A DNA stretch of 64,000 nucleotides from Winogradskyella aurantia (GCF_002266855.1 NZ_NGJN01000005.1:186001-250000), one strand, 5' to 3'; shown: positions 51,953 through 61,067, numbered from the stretch's first letter. A program made the numbers and translations. The notes: generated by a model not told the origin, from the sequence alone.

Positions 51953-52888
51953 ATGCAAGCATTAAAGAATATATTAGCAATTGTAGGTCTGATTTCTATT
52001 TCAGGTCTATTCATTTTCTCTGTTCAAAAAGCACCATCAGATGAAACTTTAGGAAAGGAGAAGCCTTTGGTTAACGATTACAACGTCTATGCCTTAGAGA
52101 TGCCTGAAGGGCTTAATTTTGCAGGTGAATCAGTGCCTGTAAAAGATCCTGATATCTATGAGCGTATGGACAGGGAGTTACTTGTAAATACCTACTGGCA
52201 GTCAAACGGACTTTTAATGTTTAAGCGCGCCCAGAAATACTTTCCGATTATTGAGCCTATTTTAAAGGAAAATGGTGTTCCAGATGATTTTAAATATTTG
52301 GCGGTTATTGAAAGTGGTTTAACGAATGCTGTTTCACCAGCCGGGGCTCGAGGGTTTTGGCAAATAATGAAAGCAACAGGTAGGGAAAATGGACTTGAAA
52401 TAAATGATAACGTAGATGAGCGTTATAATTTGGAAATGGCAACGAAAGTAGCTTGTGACTATTTAAAGGGAGCTAAAGAAAAATTTGGAAGCTGGACCCT
52501 TGCTGCAGCTTCCTATAATGCTGGTGTAGCCGGTATTTCCAATCGACTGGAGGACCAAAACGTCAGTGATTATTACGATTTATTGTTGGGAGAGGAGACC
52601 GGTCGCTATATTTTTAGAATTGTAGCACTTAAGGAAATACTTTCTAACCCTTCTAAATATGGCTTTAATTTTAATAAAGATCATTTGTATCAACCCATCC
52701 CATCTTTCAAAGTTGAAGTGGATTCAGCGGTTACTGACTTTTCGCAATTTGCAGAGCATTTTGGCATCAACTACAAGATACTAAAACTACACAATCCGTG
52801 GTTGCGCGAAAAACACCTTAACAATAAGTCTCAAAAGGAATATATTATAGAAATCCCGAAAAAGGGATACTACTCTACAGCGCCATAG
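51953..52888 (+). CDS. Membrane-anchored lytic transglycosylase (MltD-like)
   Basis: Cleaves the MurNAc-GlcNAc bond of peptidoglycan with formation of the 1,6-anhydro product. The 311 residues start with a signal or anchor helix (LKNILAIVGLISISGLFIFSV). The SLT domain has the catalytic glutamate in AVIESGLTNAVSPAGARGFWQIM and the AASYNAG motif, then the EETGRYIFRIVALKEI helix. The C-terminal 60 residues may be a shortened LysM-like module (FAEHFGINYKILKLHNPWL). The cardiolipin synthase gene begins four bases after its stop, suggesting joint transcription for envelope growth. Confidence 0.9.
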   Translation: MQALKNILAIVGLISISGLFIFSVQKAPSDETLGKEKPLVNDYNVYALEMPEGLNFAGESVPVKDPDIYERMDRELLVNTYWQSNGLLMFKRAQKYFPIIEPILKENGVPDDFKYLAVIESGLTNAVSPAGARGFWQIMKATGRENGLEINDNVDERYNLEMATKVACDYLKGAKEKFGSWTLAAASYNAGVAGISNRLEDQNVSDYYDLLLGEETGRYIFRIVALKEILSNPSKYGFNFNKDHLYQPIPSFKVEVDSAVTDFSQFAEHFGINYKILKLHNPWLREKHLNNKSQKEYIIEIPKKGYYSTAP

Positions 52889-52892
52889 TCTA

Positions 52893-54341
52893 TTGGAATA
52901 CATCAAAACCCACATTTGGACGTTGCTGGTCGCCATTAACTACGCTCTGGCGATAGCTCTAATTGTTTTTATTCTTTTCAAACAGTTGAACCCCAGTAAG
53001 ACCATTAGTTATATTTTGGTTTTGATGGTTTTTCCCTTTCTTGGCCTAATTGTTTATGTCTTATTCGGGCAAGATTATCGCAAAACAAAGATTTTTGATC
53101 GCAAGAATATTTTAGATCAACAAATTGTTAAAGAGCTTCTAGATAAATTAAAGTTAAAAAAGAGTCAGGAAGACCAGGTCGAAGAGATCCTTCAGGAAAA
53201 ATCTAAGTTATTTAAACTCATATACAACGGAGAAAAATCCAAGTTAACTACGTACAACCATGTTCGTGTTTTAATTAACGCAGAGGAAAAGTTTGAAGTT
53301 CTGTTTTCAGACTTAAAAAAAGCAAAACATCATATTCATCTGGAGTACTATATTTTTAACGACGATGTAATTGGGACAAAACTTATAGATCTATTGTGTA
53401 AAAAGGCACAGGAAGGTGTTGAGGTAAGGTTTGTGTATGACGATGTAGGGAGTAAAATCTCATCTAAAAACAAACGTCGTTTAACCGAGGCTGGCGTTTT
53501 GCACTTTCCGTTTATGCCAGTACTTTTTTCTGGCTTGACAGGAAAAATGAACTATCGCGACCACCGTAAAATTATAGTTATTGATGGCGAAATAGGGTAT
53601 CTAGGTGGTATTAATATTGCTGATCATTACATTAACAGTGGTAAGACTGACTATTGGCGGGATACACATATAAGAATTGATGGAGAAGCGGTTAAACCTT
53701 TACAAATTTTATTTTTTACTACATGGGACTTTGTTCAAGATGGTGGCATAAAACTTTCAGCGTCTTACTTTCCTGAGTATCGACCCAATAATAGATCTGG
53801 TGTTCAAATTATATCGAGTGGACCGGATACTGATTGGCCAAATATTATGGAGGCCATTTTTGCCGCAATCACGGCGGCTAGGTCCTTTATTTATATAACA
53901 ACGCCATATTTTATTCCAAATGATGAAATTTTAGCCGCACTTCAAATTGCAGCACGCAGCGGTGTTGAGGTCAAACTTTTAATACCATATACTTCGGACT
54001 CTTGGATATCAGGTTCAGCAACAAACTCTTACTTACAGGTGATGTTAGAAGCTGGGGTTGAAGTATACCGTTATAAAAGAGGATTTATTCATGCCAAGAC
54101 TATGGTTTTAGACGATGAGGTATGTTCCGTGGGTACAGCAAATATGGACTATCGCAGCTTTGAAATCAATTTTGAAGTCAATGCTTTTATTTACGATAAG
54201 GAAATCAGCAAACAATTGAGAATGCAATTTCTAGCGGATTTGGAGGATGCTGAAGTGCTAAGTTTAGACACCTGGGAAAAACGCCCACTAGGGAGAAAAC
54301 TGATAGAATCGCTTTCTAAATTATTAGCACCTTTACTTTAA
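52893..54341 (+). CDS. cls: Cardiolipin synthase (phospholipase D family)
   Basis: Joins two phosphatidylglycerols, or a related pair, into cardiolipin. The 482 residues have two N-terminal membrane helices (about 7-30 and 37-57) and two HKD motifs: HRKIIVID and HAKTMVLD, each with the HxKx4D pattern and the following GG/GTAN segment (YLGGINIAD and SVGTANMD). The start seems to be TTG at 52893, four bases after the previous stop; it gives the expected short N-terminal segment before the first helix. It converges with the small membrane protein gene at 54351, with only nine bases between them. Confidence 0.92.
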   Translation: MEYIKTHIWTLLVAINYALAIALIVFILFKQLNPSKTISYILVLMVFPFLGLIVYVLFGQDYRKTKIFDRKNILDQQIVKELLDKLKLKKSQEDQVEEILQEKSKLFKLIYNGEKSKLTTYNHVRVLINAEEKFEVLFSDLKKAKHHIHLEYYIFNDDVIGTKLIDLLCKKAQEGVEVRFVYDDVGSKISSKNKRRLTEAGVLHFPFMPVLFSGLTGKMNYRDHRKIIVIDGEIGYLGGINIADHYINSGKTDYWRDTHIRIDGEAVKPLQILFFTTWDFVQDGGIKLSASYFPEYRPNNRSGVQIISSGPDTDWPNIMEAIFAAITAARSFIYITTPYFIPNDEILAALQIAARSGVEVKLLIPYTSDSWISGSATNSYLQVMLEAGVEVYRYKRGFIHAKTMVLDDEVCSVGTANMDYRSFEINFEVNAFIYDKEISKQLRMQFLADLEDAEVLSLDTWEKRPLGRKLIESLSKLLAPLL

Positions 54342-54350
54342 GGTTTAAAC

Positions 54351-54929
54351 CTATCTTCTGCTTCTTCTGTTTTGTCTAGACGAGGTTGGCTGCCCGTAAT
54401 GTTGTTTGGGAATGGACGCTTTTTTCATTTGCTGCTTCATCATTTTTATTTGTTCGGCTAACATATCGCGCTTATCGAGTTTTTCTGCTTCAGATAATAA
54501 TTTTTTGGCCTCTTGTTTTCTTCGCTTCGAAAATGCTATTCCCGCCAGATTTAACTTTGCCATAGCCAAGTCATGGTCCATGGAGAGCCCCAAATCTATA
54601 GCTTTTTTAAAATATTTTTCAGCTTCAATCATATTGGTTTGCGATACCATAATGCCGTTGAGGTAATTGAGGTAACCTTGCTGCTTTTTAACCAAGGCCC
54701 CTTTGGGATTCTTAATTTTGTCAAGCCACTTCTTTGCCCCTTCAAAATCTTGTTTACGCAGCCTTAAAAAGGCAAGAAGAATAAATTCGTTCTTGAAGTA
54801 TAAAAATATGAATACGGTGGAAAGTAAAATATACATTATGCCATTGCCAATGTATCCCTCAGTAAATTGATAGATGGCATAGGCTATAATTAATGCGGCA
54901 ATGACTAGTTTTATATTTTTGTTGAACAT
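54351..54929 (-). CDS. Membrane protein with TPR-like repeats (DUF2892-like start)
   Basis: A 192-residue protein with two closely spaced membrane helices (about 5-22 and 27-47) and a cytoplasmic part of helical repeats. Two TPR-like units are visible (KQDFEGAKKWLDKIKNP and MIEAEKYFKKAIDLG, followed by ANLNLAGIAFSKRRKQEAKKLLSEAE-like helices), and the tail is rich in arginine, serine and glutamine. I chose ATG 54929 (MFNKNIKLVIAAL); the longer frame from 54971 adds 14 hydrophilic residues. The paired helices look like DUF2892, but I am not certain. The function is unknown; TPR repeats suggest binding of a partner. Confidence 0.65.
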   Translation of the reverse strand: MFNKNIKLVIAALIIAYAIYQFTEGYIGNGIMYILLSTVFIFLYFKNEFILLAFLRLRKQDFEGAKKWLDKIKNPKGALVKKQQGYLNYLNGIMVSQTNMIEAEKYFKKAIDLGLSMDHDLAMAKLNLAGIAFSKRRKQEAKKLLSEAEKLDKRDMLAEQIKMMKQQMKKASIPKQHYGQPTSSRQNRRSRR

Positions 54930-54994
54930 GTGTCTTTTGTTTTTTGCGGTGCGCAAAGTTATGAAAAACAATTAAAATTTATTTATTAGCCCTC

Positions 54995-55024
54995 TTGTTT
55001 AAGTAAAAAGTTGTTGTATATTTG
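54995..55024 (+). promoter_or_regulatory. Promoter of rpmH
   Basis: TTG (54995-54997), a 19-bp spacer and TATATTTG (55017-55024) followed by CAC form an ideal Bacteroidota promoter, 60 bp before rpmH. It has the same spacing and -7 tail as the rpmE2 promoter. Confidence 0.75.
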
Positions 55025-55084
55025 CACGCAGTTTTGAGATAGCCCAGTAAAAGGGAAATAAAAGTATTTTAAAGATATAGTACA

Positions 55085-55246
55085 ATGAGTAAAAGAACGT
55101 TTCAACCGTCTAAAAGAAAGAGAAGGAACAAACACGGTTTCAGAGAGAGAATGGCTTCTGTTAACGGAAGAAAAGTCTTAGCCCGTAGAAGAGCTAAAGG
55201 AAGAAAAAGATTGTCTGTATCTTCAGAAGCAAGACATAAAAAATAA
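55085..55246 (+). CDS. rpmH: 50S ribosomal protein L34
   Basis: A 53-residue, extremely basic protein: it starts [19 protein letters not shown] and continues with [25 protein letters not shown], matching L34 throughout its conserved core. The short C-terminal extension SSEARHKK is common in flavobacteria. It has an excellent promoter and its own terminator, followed by carB. dnaA, rnpA and oriC, the usual rpmH neighbours in other phyla, are not here. Confidence 0.96.
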   Translation: MSKRTFQPSKRKRRNKHGFRERMASVNGRKVLARRRAKGRKRLSVSSEARHKK

Positions 55247-55268
55247 TGATTAACAATTGTTAATATTT

Positions 55269-55300
55269 AAAGGTGTTACTTAGGTGTAACGCCTTTTTTT
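55269..55300 (+). terminator. Terminator after rpmH
   Basis: AAAGGTGTTAC (55269-55279) pairs with GTAACGCCTTT (55286-55296) with one T-G wobble and a 6-nt loop, then a T-run. It separates L34 from carB, which starts 44 bp later. Confidence 0.85.
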
Positions 55301-55343
55301 GTACCCTATTGATAACTATTTTTACACACCAAAAAATAACTTC

Positions 55344-58196
55344 ATGCCAAAGAATAAAAACTTAAAATCTATACTTCTAATTGGTTCTGGTCCAATAATC
55401 ATAGGTCAGGCTTGTGAATTTGATTATTCAGGATCCCAAGCCCTACGTTCATTGCGCGAAGATGGAATTGAAACTATTCTTATCAATTCTAATCCCGCCA
55501 CTATTATGACGGACCCAACAATGGCAGACCATGTATACCTGTTGCCATTAACCACTAAATCAATTATAAAAATCTTAAAAGAGCATCCGCACATAGATGC
55601 TGTTTTGCCTACAATGGGAGGTCAAACGGCTTTAAATCTTTGTATAGAGGCTGATGAGAAAGGCATTTGGGAAGATTTTGGTGTAGAAATCATTGGTGTA
55701 GATATAGATGCTATCAATATTACGGAAGATAGGGAAAAGTTTAGGGATTTAATGGGTAAGATTGGTGTTGGTATGGCACCACAGGCAACGGCAACATCAT
55801 ATTTAAAAGGAAAGGAAATTGCTCAAGAGTTTGGCTTTCCTTTGTGTATAAGGGCATCATTTACACTTGGTGGAGCAGGAGCTTCAATTGTGTATAATGA
55901 AGAGGAATTTGACGAATCCTTGACACGAGGACTAGAAATTTCCCCAATACATGAAGTAATGATTGATAAAGCTCTTTTGGGCTGGAAAGAATACGAATTA
56001 GAACTGTTGCGCGATAAAAATGACAACGTAGTTATCATTTGTACCATTGAAAATATGGATCCCATGGGTATTCATACAGGTGATTCCATTACCGTTGCGC
56101 CTGCTATGACCTTATCGGATAAAACATTCCAAAAGATGCGAGATATGGCCATTCATATGATGCGCAGTATCGGAGATTTCGCTGGTGGTTGTAATGTTCA
56201 GTTTGCTGTTAGTCCTGATGAAGAAGAAGACATCATTGCTATTGAAATTAATCCAAGGGTATCTAGATCCTCAGCCTTGGCAAGTAAAGCTACAGGTTAT
56301 CCAATTGCCAAAATTGCAGCCAAGTTGGCCTTAGGCTATACGTTAGATGAATTAAGCAACCAAATTACAAAATCAACCTCCGCTTTATTTGAGCCAACAC
56401 TAGATTACGTCATAGTAAAAATTCCACGTTGGAATTTTGATAAGTTTGAAGGTTCCGACAGAACTTTGGGGTTACAAATGAAAGCGGTAGGAGAGGTTAT
56501 GGCCATTGGGCGATGTTTCCAAGAGGCGCTTCATAAAGCAACCCAATCACTGGAAATAAAGCGTAATGGTCTTGGTGCAGACGGAAAAGGCTATACCAAC
56601 TACGACCAAATCATTGAAAAACTAACCTTTGCAAGTTGGGACCGCGTCTTTGTAATTTATGATGCTATCGCTATGGGAATACCACTAAGCCGCATCCATG
56701 AGATTACCAAGATAGATATGTGGTTCTTAAAGCAATACGAAGAACTATTTCATTTAGAAAAAGAAATCTCTAAATATAAAATTGAGACCATTGAGCGCGA
56801 ATTACTTCTAGAAGCCAAGCAAAAAGGTTATGGGGATAGACAGATTGCGCATATGCTAGATTGCTTGGAGAGTCAGGTATATAATAAACGGCGCGAATTT
56901 AAGATTAATCGTGTGTATAAACTAGTTGACACTTGTGCTGCGGAATTTAAAGCACAAACGCCCTATTATTATTCAACATTTGAAAGTGAGGTTGAATATG
57001 CCGATGGAACCGTTACGGTTGATAACGAGAGTATTGTCACTGACAGAAAGAAAATCATTGTTTTAGGTTCAGGCCCAAATAGAATTGGTCAAGGTATTGA
57101 GTTTGATTATTGTTGTGTTCACGGTGTTTTGGCAGCGGCAGAATGCGGCTATGAGACTATCATGATAAATTGTAATCCCGAAACTGTATCAACCGATTTT
57201 GATATTGCTGATAAACTCTATTTTGAGCCTGTATTCTGGGAACATATTTACGATATCATCCAGCACGAAAAACCTGAGGGTGTCATTGTTCAATTAGGTG
57301 GTCAGACCGCATTGAAATTAGCAGAAAAATTAGAGCGTTATGGTATAAAAATAATGGGGACAAGTTTTCAGTCCTTGGATCTAGCTGAGGATAGAGGGAG
57401 TTTCTCAAATATTTTGAAAGATAATAATATTCCATATCCACAATTTGATGTAGCCCAAACCGCTGATGAAGCATTGGCAATAGCCGAGGTTTTGGATTTC
57501 CCAATTTTAGTGAGACCCTCCTATGTGCTAGGAGGTCAAGGGATGAAAATTGTAATCAACAAAAAAGAGCTTGAAGAGCATGTTATTGATTTACTTAAAT
57601 CAATTCCTGGAAATAAGCTATTGTTAGATCATTATTTAGATGGTGCTATAGAAGCCGAGGCAGATGCTATCTGCGATGGTGAGAACGTTTATATTATTGG
57701 TATCATGGAGCATATTGAGCCTTGTGGTATTCATTCAGGCGACAGTAATGCCATATTGCCACCATTTACCTTAGGTGAACTGGTCATGCAACAAATAAAA
57801 GACCATACCAAGAAGATTGCCTTGGCACTAAACACGGTCGGACTGATAAATATTCAGTTTGCTATTAAGGATGACGTTGTATATATCATAGAAGCCAATC
57901 CAAGAGCGTCGCGTACAGTGCCTTTTATCGCAAAGGCCTACAAGGAACCTTATGTAAATTATGCGACCAAGGTCATGTTGGGAGAGAAAAAGGTTACGGA
58001 TTTTGACTTCAATCCACAATTGGATGGTTTCGCTATTAAGCAACCTGTATTTTCATTTAATAAATTCCCTAACGTGAATAAAAAACTGGGTCCTGAAATG
58101 AAAAGTACAGGAGAAAGTATTTTATTTATCGAAGGCTTAAATGATGATCAGTTCTACGATTTATACTCTAGGCGTAAAATGTACTTGAGTAAGTAG
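55344..58196 (+). CDS. carB: Carbamoyl-phosphate synthase large subunit, short form
   Basis: Makes carbamoyl phosphate from bicarbonate, ammonia and two ATP for arginine and pyrimidine synthesis. Two homologous ATP-grasp halves are seen, beginning KSILLIGSGPIIIGQACEFDYSG and KIIVLGSGPNRIGQGIEFDYC, with an oligomerisation segment between them. I chose ATG 55344, which removes 15 atypical residues of a TTG-started frame. The 951-residue protein stops soon after the second ATP-grasp half (STGESILFIEGLNDDQF), so the C-terminal regulatory (MGS-like) domain of about 120 residues found in E. coli CarB is absent. The stop is clean, and I recall flavobacterial CarB as normally about 950 residues, so this is not a truncation. 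The small subunit is not in the window. Confidence 0.95.
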   Translation: MPKNKNLKSILLIGSGPIIIGQACEFDYSGSQALRSLREDGIETILINSNPATIMTDPTMADHVYLLPLTTKSIIKILKEHPHIDAVLPTMGGQTALNLCIEADEKGIWEDFGVEIIGVDIDAINITEDREKFRDLMGKIGVGMAPQATATSYLKGKEIAQEFGFPLCIRASFTLGGAGASIVYNEEEFDESLTRGLEISPIHEVMIDKALLGWKEYELELLRDKNDNVVIICTIENMDPMGIHTGDSITVAPAMTLSDKTFQKMRDMAIHMMRSIGDFAGGCNVQFAVSPDEEEDIIAIEINPRVSRSSALASKATGYPIAKIAAKLALGYTLDELSNQITKSTSALFEPTLDYVIVKIPRWNFDKFEGSDRTLGLQMKAVGEVMAIGRCFQEALHKATQSLEIKRNGLGADGKGYTNYDQIIEKLTFASWDRVFVIYDAIAMGIPLSRIHEITKIDMWFLKQYEELFHLEKEISKYKIETIERELLLEAKQKGYGDRQIAHMLDCLESQVYNKRREFKINRVYKLVDTCAAEFKAQTPYYYSTFESEVEYADGTVTVDNESIVTDRKKIIVLGSGPNRIGQGIEFDYCCVHGVLAAAECGYETIMINCNPETVSTDFDIADKLYFEPVFWEHIYDIIQHEKPEGVIVQLGGQTALKLAEKLERYGIKIMGTSFQSLDLAEDRGSFSNILKDNNIPYPQFDVAQTADEALAIAEVLDFPILVRPSYVLGGQGMKIVINKKELEEHVIDLLKSIPGNKLLLDHYLDGAIEAEADAICDGENVYIIGIMEHIEPCGIHSGDSNAILPPFTLGELVMQQIKDHTKKIALALNTVGLINIQFAIKDDVVYIIEANPRASRTVPFIAKAYKEPYVNYATKVMLGEKKVTDFDFNPQLDGFAIKQPVFSFNKFPNVNKKLGPEMKSTGESILFIEGLNDDQFYDLYSRRKMYLSK

Positions 58197-58267
58197 ATTC
58201 ATTCTTTACATTTTTTTTAGATTTTTATAAAGTTATAATTAGTACTTTCGTAGCATAAATTGTTTGT

Positions 58268-59140
58268 ATGAAAAGAACTTTACTTTACGCATTAGCTTTT
58301 TTTGTTACTCATTTTGCGATGTCCCAAGTTAGTCTAAATCAGGTTGATGACTTTGAGGACGGCTCTACAGAAAATTGGGTTGAGGCAGCTAGTTCAGCGG
58401 CTCAGGCAGAGAATATATCCAGTGATGGACCTGCAGGCGTAAACGACAATTATTTAAGAGACTACACCACACAAGCTCCAGGCGGCCCAGGCTCGCGAAT
58501 GATTATCAGAAACTTAACACAATGGTCAGGTAATTTTACAGCGGCCGGTGTTGAGTCTGTTACTATGGACGTGCGAGCCTTAAATGTGGATGTAACTGTT
58601 CGTGTTTCTATAACAGGTCCAGGAGGAAAATTTTCATCCTCAACCGGTATAGTTGTAACGGCGGGTTCTGGTTGGACTCAAGTCTCTATTCCAATTGCCG
58701 GGTCAGATATGGTTTCAGTATCAGATGGAAATGATGGTGGTTCCCCAGGAACCGATATTAATGCAACTCTATCTGGTGTTACGGAGTTTAGAATATTGAG
58801 TAATCCATCCCCTTCTTGGATAGGCGAAGTTACCGATGCGGAAATGCATTTAGATAATATTACAGCGTCTGGTTCATTAAGCGTGGTTGATTTTGAGAAT
58901 CAGCAGTTAGGCTTTAGCATTTCACCAAACCCTGGAAAAAATAAATTAAATATCAGGTTTTTAGATACCCATAATGATTTAACGGTTGAGGTTTTTGATG
59001 TTTTGGGAAAGCGAATCTATAAATCTGCACTCACACGTTTAGAGTCATCCATTAACGTCTCTAATTGGAAGAGTGGTGTGTATTTGGTTAAGGTTTCGGA
59101 TAATGAATCAACCAAGACAAAACGTTTTATCAAGCAATAG
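58268..59140 (+). CDS. Secreted T9SS cargo protein with a beta-sandwich module
   Basis: A 290-residue exported protein. Residues 1-19 are a signal peptide (MKRTLLYALAFFVTHFAMS). The middle part (about 25-205) has the pattern of a jelly-roll binding module: VDDFEDGSTENWVEA near the start, and alternating strands ending in AEMHLDNITASG. The C-terminal 75 residues are a type IX secretion tail (FSISPNPGKNKLNIRF, VEVFDVLGKRIYKS, WKSGVYLVKVSD, KTKRFIKQ). No catalytic domain is visible, so it may be an adhesin or glycan-binding protein on the cell surface. It is flanked by carB and a bidirectional terminator; the upstream sequence has a near -7 (TACTTTCG). Confidence 0.85.
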   Translation: MKRTLLYALAFFVTHFAMSQVSLNQVDDFEDGSTENWVEAASSAAQAENISSDGPAGVNDNYLRDYTTQAPGGPGSRMIIRNLTQWSGNFTAAGVESVTMDVRALNVDVTVRVSITGPGGKFSSSTGIVVTAGSGWTQVSIPIAGSDMVSVSDGNDGGSPGTDINATLSGVTEFRILSNPSPSWIGEVTDAEMHLDNITASGSLSVVDFENQQLGFSISPNPGKNKLNIRFLDTHNDLTVEVFDVLGKRIYKSALTRLESSINVSNWKSGVYLVKVSDNESTKTKRFIKQ

Positions 59141-59160
59141 ATTAGAAAAATATTTTATGT

Positions 59161-59190
59161 AAAAGCCATTCCAATTTCGGATTGGCTTTT
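59161..59190. terminator. Bidirectional terminator between T9SS cargo and thioesterase genes
   Basis: A 12-bp stem with one mismatch, AAAAGCCATTCC (59161-59172) with GGATTGGCTTTT (59179-59190), has a 6-nt loop and long T and A runs on the two strands. Confidence 0.85.
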
Positions 59191-59192
59191 TT

Positions 59193-59729
59193 TTAGAAGT
59201 CTATTTTAATGCGGTAATCCTGTAGATGTTCTAAATAGTCATCAACATTTTTATAAACGAGACTTAAGGCCTCATTTTTACTAGTTTCACTTTCTCGCCT
59301 TTTAATTGCTTTTATAAAACGCTTCGCATCGATTTTATTCTTTAGTATTAATCCGGGAACGTTAACGGTATTGCCAGAATTATCTATAGCTACCATGGTA
59401 AAATAGGAGGAATTGCAGTGTTTTTTGGTTCCTGTTTGGATGTTTTCGGATACGACACGTATGCCAACAACCATGGACGATGTGCCAACATAATTTATGG
59501 ATGCCTTCATCGTTACCAATTCTCCAACCTCAATGGCATTTAAAAAATCCACTTTATCAACTGAGGCAGTGACACAATAACTTCCAGAGTGCTTGGAAGC
59601 ACAGGCAAATGCTATTTGGTCCATTAAGCCCAAAATAAAACCACCGTGAATCTTACCTCCAAAATTTGTATTTGAAGGAAGCATAAGTTGGGAAATTTCT
59701 ATTCTGGATTCTTCAACTGTTTTATACAT
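59193..59729 (-). CDS. Acyl-CoA thioesterase, hotdog fold
   Basis: A 178-residue hotdog-fold enzyme releasing fatty acid from CoA. The signature is NFGGKIHGGFILGLMDQIAFACASKHSGSYCVTASVDKVDF, seen in full as separate stretches in the first third and corresponding to the YciA/BACH type (GGxxLxxMDxxA). The second half has VKASINYVGTSSMVVGIRVVSENIQTG. It overlaps the start region of the DUF3307 gene by eight bases (59722-59729), so the two are translationally linked. It may reclaim CoA from acyl-CoA that the beta-oxidation enzymes do not use, but it lies far from them. Confidence 0.88.
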   Translation of the reverse strand: MYKTVEESRIEISQLMLPSNTNFGGKIHGGFILGLMDQIAFACASKHSGSYCVTASVDKVDFLNAIEVGELVTMKASINYVGTSSMVVGIRVVSENIQTGTKKHCNSSYFTMVAIDNSGNTVNVPGLILKNKIDAKRFIKAIKRRESETSKNEALSLVYKNVDDYLEHLQDYRIKIDF

Positions 59730-60438
59730 AAGAAAGGAGATATAAATATAACAAGCTTATCACAATGGCAATTCCAAAACTAATCAAGGTACCTATTAAG
59801 ATATATTCGGTCAGCTTGCGTTCTTTGGCAGCGGTTAAGTCCCCAAATCGGAATACTGACTTAGCTGTTATTAAAAAGCCAACAGCTTCCCAATGGTTAA
59901 CCAGTATAAATATAAAAACTAAAAGGCGTTCTAAGATGCCGATATATTTTCCAGCATCCTTTAGTGACTCGCTATTCTTGGTAAGTTTTGAGATGTTCCA
60001 CTTGTTAAAAATAGTTTTCATAATGATTGATGTGGGCATGGTAAGAAAGACTGAGCAAGTAATTAACAGCAAATATTTAGATGTCAATCCCCAGTTTAAA
60101 GTAATAGATTCTCCAGTTATAATAATTACTGCGGCAATAATGGAAATTATGTGAAGTAGTTGGTCAATAAAGAATAATAGTCGTTCAGTCCTCTTTGTTT
60201 GAAGTATGAGTTTCAAAGTATCAATGACAAAGTGTGCGGTGCCAATTACAACTACAAGTTTCCAAAGCGATAAGTCCCACAGAAATAGGAGCATTAAAAT
60301 AACGTGGATAAGAATATGCACATATAGCCATATTGACTTTAATTTGTGCTTGGCTTTATCTTTAACCCATTTTCGCGGTTGAAGGAAAAAGTCTCCAATC
60401 AAATGGGCAAGAATAAGTTTAAGTATTATTGCTGTCAT
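59722..60438 (-). CDS. DUF3307 family membrane protein
   Basis: A 238-residue protein of about seven membrane helices. The N-terminus LILAHLIGDFFLQPRKWVKDK is the signature of DUF3307, whose charged residues (H and D of AHLIGDF) lie within the first helix and suggest a functional site there. No biochemical role is known for the family. It sits in one operon with the SatD gene, overlapping it by four bases (60435-60438), and with the thioesterase gene after it. The same SatD plus DUF3307 pairing occurs in many flavobacteria from memory, suggesting a functional link. Confidence 0.82.
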   Translation of the reverse strand: MTAIILKLILAHLIGDFFLQPRKWVKDKAKHKLKSIWLYVHILIHVILMLLFLWDLSLWKLVVVIGTAHFVIDTLKLILQTKRTERLLFFIDQLLHIISIIAAVIIITGESITLNWGLTSKYLLLITCSVFLTMPTSIIMKTIFNKWNISKLTKNSESLKDAGKYIGILERLLVFIFILVNHWEAVGFLITAKSVFRFGDLTAAKERKLTEYILIGTLISFGIAIVISLLYLYLLSYV

Positions 60439-61067
60439 AGTGCATTGGTTTGTTTGGCAAATGCAGATATTTTAGTCCTGAATAAGGCGTCAAGTTCCAA
60501 TATTTCATCGAGATGTGCTCTTTTTTGGCGTTTGCTCACTGCATCTTGGCTTATATTAACGAGCTTAGCCAGTTCAGATTGAATCACATTTGGGTGTTCT
60601 AAACTCAGTTTAACTATTTCGGCTGAGTTTACTGTCCAACGGTCCATAGCTATGAGAGCAAGCTTAAAATATAGATTGAGCTCCTCATTCAGTTGATTTG
60701 ATTTAGTTCTTATTTTTAAGTTTTGCTTTTCTTTTTTTAAGGTCTCAAAGGTCTCCCCTGAAAACTGAAAGGCCTCACCATTAGATTCGCTTACAGAGTT
60801 GCCACTATAGGTCTTGTTGCCTATGCCTATAGACAGTCTTACATCTAAACCTTTAATGGTCTTTATACAGGCTTTGATATAAACGGCGGCTTCGAAACTT
60901 TTAGGATATTGGGGGTATTCTAATTGAAAGCTATCACCGCGATATATTTCGTATTGTGATGCATCCAAACTTAGCGTCTTTAAAGCATACTTGAGTTCAT
61001 CTAGCCATATACTTTGGTTTTTTACTGCTCTAGACTTTATGATATCACCTGTAATTACACTGGTCAT
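60435..61067 (-). CDS. SatD family protein with a C-terminal helix-turn-helix
   Basis: A 210-residue cytoplasmic protein of the SatD family. The N-terminal part shows VITGDIIKSR, YEIYRGDSFQLEYP and RLSIGIGNKTYSG, a pattern close to the core of class III nucleotide cyclases and GGDEF-type palm domains, although the second metal aspartate is not clear. The C-terminal part has a helix-turn-helix (NVIQSELAKLVNISQDAVSKRQKRA, near residues 162-186). Thus it looks like a nucleotide-sensing DNA-binding protein, but this is inference. It is the first gene of an operon with DUF3307 and thioesterase genes, and its promoter is covered by 28-bp repeats at 61090-61160. Confidence 0.78.
   Translation of the reverse strand: MTSVITGDIIKSRAVKNQSIWLDELKYALKTLSLDASQYEIYRGDSFQLEYPQYPKSFEAAVYIKACIKTIKGLDVRLSIGIGNKTYSGNSVSESNGEAFQFSGETFETLKKEKQNLKIRTKSNQLNEELNLYFKLALIAMDRWTVNSAEIVKLSLEHPNVIQSELAKLVNISQDAVSKRQKRAHLDEILELDALFRTKISAFAKQTNAL

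Noticed and set aside
55344..58196. Frameshift or truncation of carB
   Set aside because: The frame is intact with a clean stop, and a length near 950 is, as I recall, normal for flavobacterial CarB.
59765..60154. A 129-codon plus-strand frame opposite the DUF3307 gene
   Set aside because: Its hydrophobic character comes from the complementary membrane-protein codons; the DUF3307 frame is better supported by its motif and operon overlaps.
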